Source: Nitriliruptoraceae bacterium
GTDB taxonomy: Bacteria > Actinomycetota > Nitriliruptoria > Nitriliruptorales > Nitriliruptoraceae
Assembly: GCA_018401275.1 (NCBI GenBank)
Contig: JAGYKW010000002.1
Location: forward strand, 62,001 to 126,000
DNA length: 64,000 bases
Reading direction: 5' to 3'
Program-made: the position numbers and the translations under genes
Notes under the pieces: generated by a model
Databases searched by the model: none
Seen by the model: the letters and a program-made list of their open reading frames with translations, nothing else
Told to the model about the DNA's origin: nothing
In this document: piece by piece, positions 42,212 to 50,703 of the stretch
Numbering within the stretch: position 1 is the first letter of the stretch
Layout: every line of letters starts with the position of its first letter

Positions 42212-43264
42212 TCAGCCGGCGAGGCCCGACGCGTCGCCACCCAGCCCCTCGACGATGATGACCGCGTTCTGGCGCATCAGCTCGACGTAGGAGTGGTCGG
42301 GGTCGCCCGGCTCGCCGGGGAGCGCGTCGTCGGACAGGCCGGGCACGTAGGTCGCACCGGACTCGGCGGCGATGACCTCGAGCACGGCGCTGGGGAACAC
42401 GCGGCTCCCGAACACGGCACGCACGCCGAGTGCACGCACCTGGTCGATGAGCGAGCGCACGCCGGCCGCGGACGGGTCGGAGTAGTCGCCACCCTGCACC
42501 GCGATCGCGTAGTCGAGCCCGTAGTCGCGCGCGAAGTAGATCCATGCGTCGTGGTAGGTGACGAGCACGCGGTCGGCCGGGTCGATGGTCGCGACCGCAG
42601 CCACGATGCGCTCGTCGAGCGCGTCGAGCTCCGCGATGAGCGCCGCCCCGCGCGTCGCGTATCCGGCCGCGTCGTCCGCATCCAGCTCGCTCAGCACCTC
42701 GATGATGCCGAGGACGAGTGCGCGCGCGTTGCGCAACGAGGTCCACACGTGCGGGTTCGGTCCGAGGCCGGACGCGTCGCGCGGCACGTCGGTCCGGTCA
42801 CCCGCCGGGTGGTCGAACACGAGCGCGTCGAGGTCGAGCCACTCCTCACCGAGCAGCACGAGGTGCGCGTCGTCGCGCAGGTTCGTGCGGGCCAGCCGCA
42901 CCGCGCCGTCGTTGAGCGCGAGCCCGATACCGACGTAGAGGTCCGCGTCCTCGAGGCGCATCGCATCACGCGGGCGGGGGGCGTAGGTGTGCGCGTCGGC
43001 GCCGGCCGGGACGAGCGAGCGCACCGCGACGCGCTCGCCACCGACCCGTGCGACGAGGTCGGCGAGCGGCGACACGGTCGCGGTGATGCGCAGCACCGGT
43101 TCCGGCGAGTCGGGGGTCGACGCCGACGCCGAGGGCTGACCGCTCTCCGCTGCGTCGGAGCTGGAGCCGGAGTCCGACTCGGAGCCGGCGCAGGCGCCGC
43201 CGATGAGCCCGACGACCAGCAACGCCGCGAGCCTCGTGCGGCGGCGTGCTGCGGTCCCGATCAT
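42212..43264 (-). CDS. Second metal ABC transporter substrate-binding lipoprotein
   Basis: 350 residues. The signal peptide ends in a lipobox (LLVVGLIGGAC, Cys25) and a Ser-rich linker. The A-I fold is visible in RITATVSPLADLVARVGGER, PAGADAHTYAPRP, NPHVWTSLRNAR, LVTYHDAWIYFARDYG and VFPSAVLEVIA. Unlike its neighbour it has no His-rich loop, so it may use manganese or have a different zinc affinity. It is the last gene of the four-gene ABC operon, coupled to the permease by ATGA. Confidence 0.88.
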   Translation of the reverse strand: MIGTAARRRTRLAALLVVGLIGGACAGSESDSGSSSDAAESGQPSASASTPDSPEPVLRITATVSPLADLVARVGGERVAVRSLVPAGADAHTYAPRPRDAMRLEDADLYVGIGLALNDGAVRLARTNLRDDAHLVLLGEEWLDLDALVFDHPAGDRTDVPRDASGLGPNPHVWTSLRNARALVLGIIEVLSELDADDAAGYATRGAALIAELDALDERIVAAVATIDPADRVLVTYHDAWIYFARDYGLDYAIAVQGGDYSDPSAAGVRSLIDQVRALGVRAVFGSRVFPSAVLEVIAAESGATYVPGLSDDALPGEPGDPDHSYVELMRQNAVIIVEGLGGDASGLAG

Positions 43265-44163
43265 GCGCGCACCTGCGTGCGTGTCGCGTCGACGATTCCA
43301 CGCTCGCTGAGGCGGCCGACCTCGCGCTCACGTGCGCCCGCGCGCCGTGCCCGACGAGCGGCTGTCCCGCTCGCGACGTAGGCGATGAGGAAGCCGAGGG
43401 TGCCGACGAGCACGATGGCCGGGCCGCTGGGGACGTCGAGATGGAACGATGCGTACAGCCCCAGCACGCTCGCTGTGGTGCCGAGCGCGATGGCCAGGCC
43501 CACGAGCGCCGCGAACGAGCGGGTCACGAGCCGCGCGCCGGCAGCGGGCAGCACGACCGCGGCGGCGATCAGCAGCGCACCGAGCACCCGCACCGAGGCG
43601 ACGACGACGGCGGCGGTGACGAGGTTGAGTCCGAGCTCGATGTGGCGGACCGGCACGCCGTGCACGGCGGCGACCTCAGGGTCGAACACGGTGAACACGA
43701 GCCGCTTGTAGGCGACGAACAGCGTGGCGGTGGCGGCGACCGCGACCACGGTGGTCACGGTCAGGTCGCGCGCATCCACGCCGAGGATGTTGCCGAACAG
43801 CACGGCCTCGAGGTTGAGGCGCGTCGGGACGACGGCGAGCACGGCGATGCCGAGCGCGAACGCAGCGGTCGTCACGATGCCGATCGCCGCGTCGTGGTGC
43901 AGACCGCGGCGAGCAGCGACACGGTCGATGAGGATGGCGGACAGCACGGTCGCGACGGCTGCGCCGACGTAGAGGTCGGCACCCAGCGCGACGCCGACGG
44001 CCACACCACCGAGCACGCTGTGCGCGAGGCCGTGACCGACGTAGCTCATGCGCTTGAGCACGACCGGGACGGACAGCGCGCCGCACAGGGCGCCGACGAG
44101 CACGCCGGCGAGCATCGCGCGACCGAAGAACGCGTAGGCGAACGGCTCGAGCAGCAGGCTCAT
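43261..44163 (-). CDS. znuB: Zinc/manganese ABC transporter permease
   Basis: 300 residues with about nine helices. The ABC-3 family pattern is seen in PFAYAFFGRAMLAGVLVGAL, VVLKRMSYVGHGLAHSVLGG, ILGVDARDLTVTT and the region GALLIAAAVVLPAAGARLVT. The C-terminal tail is basic. ATG 44163 overlaps the ATPase stop; the longer open frame upstream is antisense to the ATPase. It pairs with the ATPase and the substrate-binding proteins. Confidence 0.9.
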   Translation of the reverse strand: MSLLLEPFAYAFFGRAMLAGVLVGALCGALSVPVVLKRMSYVGHGLAHSVLGGVAVGVALGADLYVGAAVATVLSAILIDRVAARRGLHHDAAIGIVTTAAFALGIAVLAVVPTRLNLEAVLFGNILGVDARDLTVTTVVAVAATATLFVAYKRLVFTVFDPEVAAVHGVPVRHIELGLNLVTAAVVVASVRVLGALLIAAAVVLPAAGARLVTRSFAALVGLAIALGTTASVLGLYASFHLDVPSGPAIVLVGTLGFLIAYVASGTAARRARRAGAREREVGRLSERGIVDATRTQVRA

Positions 44164-45017
44164 GCGTCCACCTCGGCGGGCGTCACGACCGCTGCAGCGA
44201 CCGGCATGCCACCGGAAGCATGGTCGGTCCCCGAATGCAGCGGGATCGGTGCGGCGTCGGTGACGACGGGGTGGCCGTCCTCGTCGTGCACGACGCGCAG
44301 CCCTGGTCCGTAGGTACGGGTCAGCACGTCGGCCGTCATGACCTCGCGCGGACGCCCGTCGGCGATGACCGTGCCGTTGACGCACACCATGCGCGGCAGG
44401 TGCGAGGCCACGAAGTTCAGGTCGTGGGTGGTGAGCACCACGGTCAGCCCGTCGTGATGGAGCTCCCCGAGCAGCCGGAGCACCTCGGCGCGTGTCGCGA
44501 GATCGACGCCCGACGTCGGCTCGTCGAGCAGGAGCAGCTCGCTGCGTCGCGCGAGGGCGCGGGCGAGGAACATGCGCTGGCGTTGGCCGCCCGAGAGCTC
44601 GGCGATCGGACGGCCGGCGAGCTCGCCGATCCCCAGACGCTCGAGCAGGGCGTCGGCACGTCGCCGCTCGTCGCGGGTGAACCACGGCACGGGGCGGCTG
44701 GATGCCGCGTCACCGAGCAGCACGACCTCGCGCACGGTCAGCGGGAAGTCCGCATCCACGCTGCCGAGCTGGGGCACGTAGCCGACGCCGCGCGGTGGTC
44801 GGCCGCGCACGACGCGCTGGCCGAGCACCTCGACGCTGCCGCTGCGGACCTCGACGCCGCCGGTGAGCAGACGCAGCAGCGTCGTCTTGCCCGCCCCCGA
44901 CGGTCCGACGAGCCCGACGAACTCGCCGCGCGCCACATCGACGTCGACCGCGGACAGCACGGTCGGACGCGCGTACGCCGCGTCGACGTCGAGGACGCGG
45001 ACGACGAGGTCGCTCAC
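44160..45017 (-). CDS. znuC: Zinc/manganese ABC transporter ATPase
   Basis: 285 residues. Walker A GPSGAGKTTLLRLLTGG, Q-loop VGYVPQLGSVDADFP, signature ELSGGQRQRMFLARALAR, Walker B LLLLDEPTSGVDLAT and H-loop VLTTHDL are all present. A C-terminal His-containing tail (PIPLHSGTDHASGGMP) may sense metal. GTG 45017 lies a few bases after the stop of the His-rich protein; no strong ribosome site is visible, so coupling is likely. Confidence 0.92.
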   Translation of the reverse strand: MSDLVVRVLDVDAAYARPTVLSAVDVDVARGEFVGLVGPSGAGKTTLLRLLTGGVEVRSGSVEVLGQRVVRGRPPRGVGYVPQLGSVDADFPLTVREVVLLGDAASSRPVPWFTRDERRRADALLERLGIGELAGRPIAELSGGQRQRMFLARALARRSELLLLDEPTSGVDLATRAEVLRLLGELHHDGLTVVLTTHDLNFVASHLPRMVCVNGTVIADGRPREVMTADVLTRTYGPGLRVVHDEDGHPVVTDAAPIPLHSGTDHASGGMPVAAAVVTPAEVDA

Positions 45018-45021
45018 CGGT

Positions 45022-45594
45022 TCAGGCCGTCGCGGTCGTGCTGCGCCGACGCGAGGCGATGAGCAGGCCGAGCGCAGCGCCGGCGATCACGCCACCACCC
45101 ACGGGCAGCAGGAGGCCGGCCGCATCGTCCTCGACGCCGCCCTCGGGGCAGGTCACGGCCGTGAAGCGCGCATCGTCAGCGAGCGCGCCCACGATGCGGT
45201 CGACGTCGGCCTCGATCTGGTCGAGGGCGTAGAGCGGGCTGACCCAGACGTAGGGACCACCGGTGCGGCGGACGATGGAGCTCTCCGGCTCGTCGATGTG
45301 CAGCTCGGCGTACTCGACGCTCTCGCTGCCCGTCAGCGTCCACACGATCGTGCCTTCGCCGGCGATGCGGCAGTCGACGCTGGACTCCCCGTCCCAGATG
45401 ATCGGGTCGAGGAACACGGCGTCCTCGAAGCCGGTCATGCCGCCATGGCTGTGGGTCTCCTCGCCGGCGTGGGCGAGGGCCGGGCCGGCGGCGGCCAGCA
45501 GCAGCAGCGTGGCGAGCGCGGTCGCGGCCGCTGCTCGTGCCAGAAGGGTCGTCGGCGCAGAACTGGAGGAAGGCAGGCTGATGGCGCTGGGCAT
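45022..45594 (-). CDS. Exported, His-rich, membrane-anchored protein of the zinc operon
   Basis: 190 residues. A signal peptide (ATALATLLLLAAAGPALAHA) is followed at the mature N-terminus by HAGEETHSHGG, a metal-binding motif. The middle is a beta domain (GTIVWTLTGSESVEYAELHI, Cys pair at DCRI and VTCPEGG) and the C-terminus is a helix (LLLPVGGGVIAGAALGLLIA) with a basic stop. It starts at ATG 45594 with AAGGAG five bases upstream. As first gene of the operon it may deliver zinc to the SBPs, which is inference. Confidence 0.75.
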   Translation of the reverse strand: MPSAISLPSSSSAPTTLLARAAAATALATLLLLAAAGPALAHAGEETHSHGGMTGFEDAVFLDPIIWDGESSVDCRIAGEGTIVWTLTGSESVEYAELHIDEPESSIVRRTGGPYVWVSPLYALDQIEADVDRIVGALADDARFTAVTCPEGGVEDDAAGLLLPVGGGVIAGAALGLLIASRRRSTTATA

Positions 45595-45675
45595 GGCGGC
45601 TCCTTGGGGATGGGCCCGCACGGGCGGGTCGTGAGAGTGTTCCGGCGTGGTTCGACGCGGAGGCGCGAGGGTATC

Positions 45676-45700
45676 GCTATTGCGACACAGTCGCATTAGC
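45676..45700. promoter_or_regulatory. 25-bp near-perfect palindrome upstream of the zinc operon
   Basis: GCTA-T-TGCGAC-ACA-GTCGCA-T-TAGC: arms TGCGAC/GTCGCA and GCTA/TAGC are exact, with only the flanking T/T pair unpaired. It lies between the His-rich protein gene and the divergent 45864 gene. Its 15-bp core shares T, G, G, A, A, T, C and A positions with the znuA operator, so the same Zur-type regulator may act on both, but the sequences differ enough to allow another protein. Confidence 0.65.
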
Positions 45701-45863
45701 GCCGGGCGTCGGAGCGCCGGGCGACGGTGCGCCGGTGCGCCGGAGCGGGACGGGGTCGGCAGCCGACCGGTCCGCCTCGTGGCCGGCGACGAACCTCCGG
45801 CGTCATCCCATCCCCCTGTCGGCCACCGTGGTCGGGGGCGTGACCGGATGCAGGGGAGCCACC

Positions 45864-46100
45864 ATGGCCAGCAGTGATCCGCTCGCGAGCACGTCGCGCA
45901 GGGTGCGCTACACGCCGCGCCAGCGCCGCCGTGTCCTCTCGAAGCTCCTCTTCATCGCGGCCGGGACCGCTTCGTTCCTGCTGTCGGTCTGGCTGTGGTT
46001 CGTCGCCGAGGACCGCGAGATGGGCCTCTACGTCGGCCTCTGGGTCCCCTCGCTGTTCTCCCTCGGTGCGCTCGTCGTGTCGTGGGAAGGTGACGCGTGA
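45864..46100 (+). CDS. Small two-helix membrane protein
   Basis: 78 residues. A basic N-terminus (RRVRYTPRQRRRVLSK) precedes two helices (LLFIAAGTASFLLSVWLWFV and LWVPSLFSLGALVVSW). GGGGAG lies five bases before ATG 45864. It overlaps the next gene by four bases. The operator at 45676-45700 lies upstream, so metal control is possible. Confidence 0.65.
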   Translation: MASSDPLASTSRRVRYTPRQRRRVLSKLLFIAAGTASFLLSVWLWFVAEDREMGLYVGLWVPSLFSLGALVVSWEGDA

Positions 46101-46309
46101 GTCAGTCCGCGATCTTCCTCTTCGGGACCGGGGTCTTCTTCCTCGGGGGTCTCGGGCTCGTGCTCGTCGGTCTCGACGCGTTCCGCTCGTGGTCCGAAGC
46201 GGACGAGGCGACCGGTGAGTCGGCCTTCCGCGCAGCGGAGCAGGCTCGCGCGGACGTCCGCGCCGAGTCCACGCACGCCGAGTCCACGCACGACCGCGAC
46301 GCGCGATAG
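46097..46309 (+). CDS. Small single-pass membrane protein
   Basis: 70 residues: one N-terminal helix (AIFLFGTGVFFLGGLGLVLVGL) and a charged tail rich in Glu, Ala, Arg and His (ESTHAESTH). The GTG overlaps the upstream stop. Function unknown; the His pairs in the tail are of note given the zinc locus next door. Confidence 0.6.
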   Translation: MSQSAIFLFGTGVFFLGGLGLVLVGLDAFRSWSEADEATGESAFRAAEQARADVRAESTHAESTHDRDAR

Positions 46310-46364
46310 GCGCGTACGTCACGGCGCGAGATGGAGTCGACCGTGACCCTTCGGTGCGCCGCGT

Positions 46365-46793
46365 TCAGCCGAGCGCGGCCCGCAGCAGCTCACGCACACG
46401 CGTCTCCGTCGCGCGCGTCATCCGAGCGATCGCGAACGCGGTGGGCCACATCGGGCCGTCGTCGAGCCGCGCCGCATCGTTGAACCCGAGCGTCGCGTAG
46501 CGCGTGCCGAACTTGCTGCCCACCTGCAGGAAGCACACGACGGTGCCGTCGAGCGCGTAGGCGGGCATGCCGTACCAGGTGCGTGCATCGAGCTGCGGCG
46601 CGGTGCGCGTGATCACGTCGTGCACGCGCTGCGCGAGTGCACGATCGTCCTGCGGCATCGCAGCGATCACGGCGAGGACGTCCGCGAGGTCCGCAGCCCG
46701 CTTGTCCTGACCGCGGGCGCGGCTCGCCTGCTTCCTGACCTCGGCGGCCCGTTCCTTCGCCGCCGCCTGCTCGTCCTTGCTCAGGCCTGCCAT
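46365..46793 (-). CDS. DUF1801 (YdhG-like) protein
   Basis: 142 residues. An N-terminal charged helix (KDEQAAAKERAAEVRKQAS) leads into a YdhG-type domain: ADLADVLAVIAAMPQDDRAL, TAPQLDARTWYGMPAYALDG, VCFLQVGSKFGTRYATLGF. The family is sometimes called iron chaperone or Fe-S-related but its biochemistry is uncertain. ATG 46793 has GGAGG six bases upstream. Confidence 0.8.
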   Translation of the reverse strand: MAGLSKDEQAAAKERAAEVRKQASRARGQDKRAADLADVLAVIAAMPQDDRALAQRVHDVITRTAPQLDARTWYGMPAYALDGTVVCFLQVGSKFGTRYATLGFNDAARLDDGPMWPTAFAIARMTRATETRVRELLRAALG

Positions 46794-46940
46794 GCGTGTC
46801 CTCCGGGCCGGATCGGGATGTCCGGAAGGCGGGAGCGGCAGCGTAGAGGAGCGACGTCCGCCGGACCCGGGCTGCGGCTCCGGCTCGGGTGTCGGCTGAC
46901 GAGTCACCTCCCGGCGTGCTGCGCGATCCGCGCTGACTGC

Positions 46941-47318
46941 TCAGTCGTCCGCGCTGAGCCAGACGATGCGAGCGTCCGGCTCAGCACCGTCGGTCGCGAG
47001 CAGCCGGTCGAGCGTGCGCACCATGGTCCGCACGAACGCGTCGGGCCGGTGCCTGGGGAACGAGTGGTTCGAGAACAGCACCAGCCCGTGACCGGTCCTT
47101 CCGAGGGCGACGAGGTCCCGGTGGATCGGAAGGAAGTGACGAGCGTTGTCGGTCACCACAGCACGGCCCTCCTGCGCAGCGGCCGTGAGGACGTCGGTGT
47201 CGGGTCGGCCCCGCAGATGCGCGTGCGACGGGTCGTGGAGCGACACGACGTCATGTCCGCGCGCACGCAGGGCCTCGGCGATGCCAGGTGGACACAGCTC
47301 GTCGAGGAGCAGCCTCAT
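46941..47318 (-). CDS. PIN-like (DUF5615) toxin candidate
   Basis: 125 residues. MRLLLDELCPPGIAEALRAR and GHDVVSLHDPSHAHLRGRPD with TDNARHFLPI match DUF5615, a PIN-like group found in toxin-antitoxin pairs. Acidic residues D6 and D in the second motif are in place for an RNase site. It overlaps the preceding antitoxin by ATGA, the usual antitoxin-first order. Confidence 0.78.
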   Translation of the reverse strand: MRLLLDELCPPGIAEALRARGHDVVSLHDPSHAHLRGRPDTDVLTAAAQEGRAVVTDNARHFLPIHRDLVALGRTGHGLVLFSNHSFPRHRPDAFVRTMVRTLDRLLATDGAEPDARIVWLSADD

Positions 47319-47737
47319 CCGAGGAGCGCCTGCTCCGCGTCGTAGCGAGCCCGCTCCTCGGCTGCGACCTCGAGGCGCAGGCGCCGCTGCTCTTCGATCT
47401 CGTCGGGGAAGGCTGCGTGGTAGGCGAGCGCGATGCGGACCTCCGAGGGATGGATCGACAGCCAGGCGGCGGTCTGGGCGATGCGCTCCTCACCCGTGGC
47501 CTCGAGCCCGGTCAGGACCTCGATGACCTCGACGACCTCCGGGCCGCGTGCGAGCGTCGCGGCGCGCCCGCCGGCACCGGCATCCACGAACACGATGCCG
47601 GGGTGTTCCGCCATCCGGAGTCCTTCGTCGATGAGGCGCGTGGCGAGACTCGCGCTGCGCTCACCCGCTCGGCTCGCGACCCGCTCGAGACGCGTGCGGA
47701 CGTCGGTGGGGATGCGGAGGCTCGTCGGCTGGCTCAT
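47315..47737 (-). CDS. RHH-type antitoxin
   Basis: 140 residues. The N-terminus is ribbon-helix-helix: TSLRIPTDVRTRLERVASRA and ASLATRLIDEGLRMAE. The C-terminal half (VVEVIEVLTGLEATGEERIA, RIALAYHAAFPDEIEEQRRL) probably wraps the toxin. It overlaps the PIN-like gene. A TACGTT box lies six bases before ATG 47737 and a perfect 10-bp inverted repeat covers the promoter, consistent with autoregulation. Confidence 0.78.
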   Translation of the reverse strand: MSQPTSLRIPTDVRTRLERVASRAGERSASLATRLIDEGLRMAEHPGIVFVDAGAGGRAATLARGPEVVEVIEVLTGLEATGEERIAQTAAWLSIHPSEVRIALAYHAAFPDEIEEQRRLRLEVAAEERARYDAEQALLG

Positions 47738-47743
47738 GCGGCG

Positions 47744-47774
47744 AACGTAGCGCAGCGTCCTGCACTGCGCTACG
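47744..47774. promoter_or_regulatory. Leaderless TA promoter with perfect inverted-repeat operator
   Basis: The -10 box TACGTT (47749-47744, minus strand) is six bases from the antitoxin ATG. It overlaps the inverted repeat CGTAGCGCAG (47746-47755), nine-base spacer, CTGCGCTACG (47765-47774). The repeat centres are two helical turns apart, suiting paired RHH dimers. Confidence 0.65.
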
Positions 47775-47935
47775 CCAGCCTGCGTGCCTGGGGTGCTGCC
47801 GACCGCGCACCCGCGCGACGCTGCCTGCCGAGCACCCGCGGGACGGCGAGCCTGAGCCCATCGCTGCGCGTCCGGTGCCTCTCGACCGCGTGCAGCGTCC
47901 GGCACCGGACCCGGGAATTCTCGGTCGTCACGACC

Positions 47936-47941
47936 TAGGCT
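47936..47941 (+). promoter_or_regulatory. Candidate -10 box of the heliorhodopsin gene
   Basis: TAGGCT, 51 bases before GTG 47992, with AAGGAG just upstream of the start. No light- or redox-related operator could be recognised. Confidence 0.45.
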
Positions 47942-47991
47942 CGGGATTCCCGGAGGCCACGGCATCCGGTCACCCCATCAAGGAGCTTCGC

Positions 47992-48804
47992 GTGTCACGT
48001 ACCGACGAACTGCTCTTCCCCGCGATGAGCGCGGAGGCGATCGACGCCCGCCTCAAGCGCCTCCGGGTCCAGAACATCATCCTCGGCGTCCTGCACCTGG
48101 TGCAGGCGGTCGCCGTCTACAGCCTCAACGAGACCGGCTTCAAGCTCCCGATCTCCGGCACCTACCCCCAGGGCCCTCCGGGGACCCCCTCCGACCTGCT
48201 CCAGATCGGCACCTTCGACATCGGGTTCTGGGTGTTCGCGTTCCTGGCGATCAGCGCGCTCGCGCACTTCGTCATCGCGTCGCCGTTCTACTTCCCCCGC
48301 TACGCGGCCGACATCCGCCGCGGCAAGAACACGGCCCGCTGGGTCGAGTACTCGGTCTCCTCGACGATCATGGTCCTGCTGATCGCGTCGGTGACCGGCG
48401 TCGTCGACGTCGCCGCGTTCATCGGTATCGCGGGGGCGAACATCGCGATGATCGCGTTCGGTGACCTGCAGGAGCGCTACCTGCGCCCCGGCGAGTCGCT
48501 GCTCCCGTTCTGGCTCGGGACGTGGGTCGGCCTCGCGCCGTGGCTCGCGATCGCGTTCTACATCCTCGGCATCGGCAACCCCGACCGTGACCTCTCGCAG
48601 GTGCCCGGCTTCGTCTGGGGCATCGTGTTCGCGCTGTTCGCGTTCTTCTTCAGCTTCGGCCTCAACCAGTGGCTGCAGTACAAGCGGATCGGGAAGTGGG
48701 CGAACTACTTCCGCGGCGAGACGACCTACATCGTCCTCTCGCTGGTCGCGAAGTCGCTGCTCGCCTGGCAGGTGTTCGCGAACACGCTCATCCCGCCGGT
48801 CTGA
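47992..48804 (+). CDS. Heliorhodopsin
   Basis: 270 residues, seven helices. TM3 reads RWVEYSVSSTIMVLLIASV, the hallmark of heliorhodopsins, with Glu119 as the Schiff-base counterion. TM7 reads TTYIVLSLVAKSLLAWQVFA with Lys254 as retinal-binding lysine. GAGANIAMIAFGD in the middle and the polar N-terminal segment fit the family and not proton-pumping rhodopsins, which lack the RWxEYS motif. It orients with its N-terminus inside. Its function is unknown; sensory or enzyme-regulating roles are discussed. GTG 47992 follows AAGGAG by six bases. No carotenoid or retinal genes are nearby. Confidence 0.93.
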   Translation: MSRTDELLFPAMSAEAIDARLKRLRVQNIILGVLHLVQAVAVYSLNETGFKLPISGTYPQGPPGTPSDLLQIGTFDIGFWVFAFLAISALAHFVIASPFYFPRYAADIRRGKNTARWVEYSVSSTIMVLLIASVTGVVDVAAFIGIAGANIAMIAFGDLQERYLRPGESLLPFWLGTWVGLAPWLAIAFYILGIGNPDRDLSQVPGFVWGIVFALFAFFFSFGLNQWLQYKRIGKWANYFRGETTYIVLSLVAKSLLAWQVFANTLIPPV

Positions 48805-48874
48805 TCCGCCGGTCGGGACTGCGTGATCCGGCACTTCCGTCGGACGGTCGAGTCGACGCTCCGGCGGCTTTCCG

Positions 48875-49038
48875 TCATGGGCGCACGCCAGACGTGATCC
48901 GCACGTGCGGCTCCTCGCCGAGGACGCGCACCTCGCCGCTCTCGGCGCGCCGGTAGCCCGCGAGGTCGTGGTCGCGGCAGCAGAGGTACCGCGGGGGCGC
49001 GAGCGGCCTTCCGTCTCCGCCGGCGCGGTCATGTGCAC
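48875..49038 (-). CDS. Possible short protein, frameshifted
   Basis: A stretch of good codon use reads RYLCCRDHDLAGYRRAESGE and VRVLGEEPHVRITSG before a TGA at 48875, but has no start in frame. A GTG at 49038 with GAGG upstream lies in the neighbouring frame; a one-base change in a C-run near 48980 would join them. Evidence is weak and this may be a relic; otherwise the 315 bases from 48805 hold nothing I recognise. Confidence 0.3.
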
Positions 49039-49119
49039 GGCGACCTCGTCCCGGGACCGTGCTGCGTGGACCGATGGTTCGCGCGGCGACTCTGCGTGCG
49101 GCGGGGGGCTCGGTGGAGC

Positions 49120-50458
49120 TCAGGTCGGCAGGTGGCAGCCGAAGATCCCGGTCGGTGCGGCGGTGAACAGGACGGGGCGGCCACGACGAACCGCTCACCG
49201 CCCGTCCGGCGGCGCACGCCGATGCCGTGGATGTCGTTGAGCACCTTGCCGTCGGGGTCCTGCGCCGTCGCCGGGTCCAGTCGTCGGACGAGTGCGCCAG
49301 TCTCGGTGTCGATGACCAGGACGCCCGGCGCGCTGCCTCGTGATACGTGCGGGTCGCCCGAGAGCGGGTTCGGCCCGCGCTGAGTGACGTAGGCGAACCG
49401 ACCGTCTGGCGAGAAGTCGAGGATGTCCGGAGCGTCGCCGACCTGCAGTTCACCGATGACCTCGAAGGAGCGTGCATCGATGCGCAGACCGTTGCCGGTG
49501 CCGCGGTTCATCTGCCAGAACTCTCGACCGTCGGGGGTCCGGCGCACGCCGTGGGCGTCGACCCCACCAGAGGTACGAGTGTCGAGCAGATCGAAGGTCG
49601 CAGTATCGAAGACGTACCACTCGCCCTCGCCGTCCTCGACATCCGCGCCGAACACGCCGGACCAGTTGGCGATCGCTCGGCGGCCGTCTGCGGTAAGCCG
49701 ATGCCGCAGTTCGCGCGCACGACCTCCGGATCGTAGGCATGCACGACTTCGGCCGTAGCCGGGTCGAAGACGAACAGGCCGCCTTGAGCGGTGCCCGGTC
49801 CGAGCGTGACCCAGGCGCGGCCGTCGTCGTCGAAGTCGTGGCACACCGGCGAGAAGGAGGGGTACGTGAATCCGGTGCTCGCGAGCAACGGCTCCACGTC
49901 GATCACACGGCCCAGCTCGAACGTCGGGCGCTCTGCCGTGAGATCGAGTGGGATCTCGATGAGGCGCTTCGCTCCGATGACGGCGACCCAGACGGCGTCG
50001 TCGTCGGGGGTCACGGCGGCCATGTGTGTTCCCGGTCCTGTCTGCAGGACCGCGACGACGACCCGCTCGACCGCATCGAGGACGATGGTCGCGCCACCTG
50101 CCGTCGCTGCGACGAACGCGTACCGGTGGTCGCTATCGAAGTCGATCATGTGCGGAACGGTCCGGCCGGACTCAGGCGCGAACGTGGGGTCGACCGTCCG
50201 CAGGGCAGCAGGGCTGACGTCGATCACCGAGACCTGCTGGTGGTCACTGTCGTAGACGTGGATGCGGTCGGTCCCCTGGTCGAGTGCCCACACTTCGTGG
50301 TCGATCGGTCCGCGGCTGGCGATCAGGAACCAGGCCGCGACGGCCAGTGCCGCCAGTGCCGAGACAGCGATGAGGATCGTCGTCCGCCGAGGGCGCCGAT
50401 GATCGGCATGGGTATCGGCCTCAGGCCGCACGGTCGGTACGGCGTCGGACTGCGTCAT
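49120..50458 (-). pseudogene. Membrane-anchored beta-propeller, broken by two frameshifts
   Basis: ATG 50458 with GGAGG six bases upstream opens a membrane helix ([20 protein letters not shown]) and YVTN/cytochrome D1-like blades (HEVWALDQGTDRIHVYDSDH, RYAFVAATAGGATIVLDAVE). The frame breaks near 49698 (a missing G would restore NCGIGLTADGRRAI) and again near 49175 in a C-run, before FTAAPTGIFGCHLPT and a stop at 49120. Either indels in the assembly or genuine decay; the neighbouring yyaL fragment argues for decay. It would be an extracytoplasmic propeller. Confidence 0.6.
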
Positions 50459-50703
50459 GTTCGACCTCCATCGTCTTCAGAGCGAGGTCCACGATCACCG
50501 GGCCGCGGCTGATGTGGCGGCAGGTATCTGGATCCGTGCGCTGGAGCAGGTCCGGGAACCTACGGATGCAGTGCGCGCGGGGACTGGCTCATCAGGCCGT
50601 ACCGTGCAAACCCTGTCGAGGTCCTGATTCATCAGCGCTCTGGCGGACCGATGCTGATGTGGCATCCTGCGGTCTGAAGCGCCGCGATGTCGTCGGAGCC
50701 CTG

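Noticed and set aside
46318-46347. Hairpin GTCAC-GG / CC-GTGAC as terminator
   Set aside because: A 7-bp stem with a 16-base loop is too weak to support.
47995-49038. Large minus-strand frame opposite heliorhodopsin
   Set aside because: Its composition is a shadow (Asp/Glu/Arg-rich) of the strongly supported plus-strand gene.
50624-50635. CTGAT-TC-ATCAG palindrome in the 50.5-kb gap
   Set aside because: Too short and unsupported by context to call an operator.
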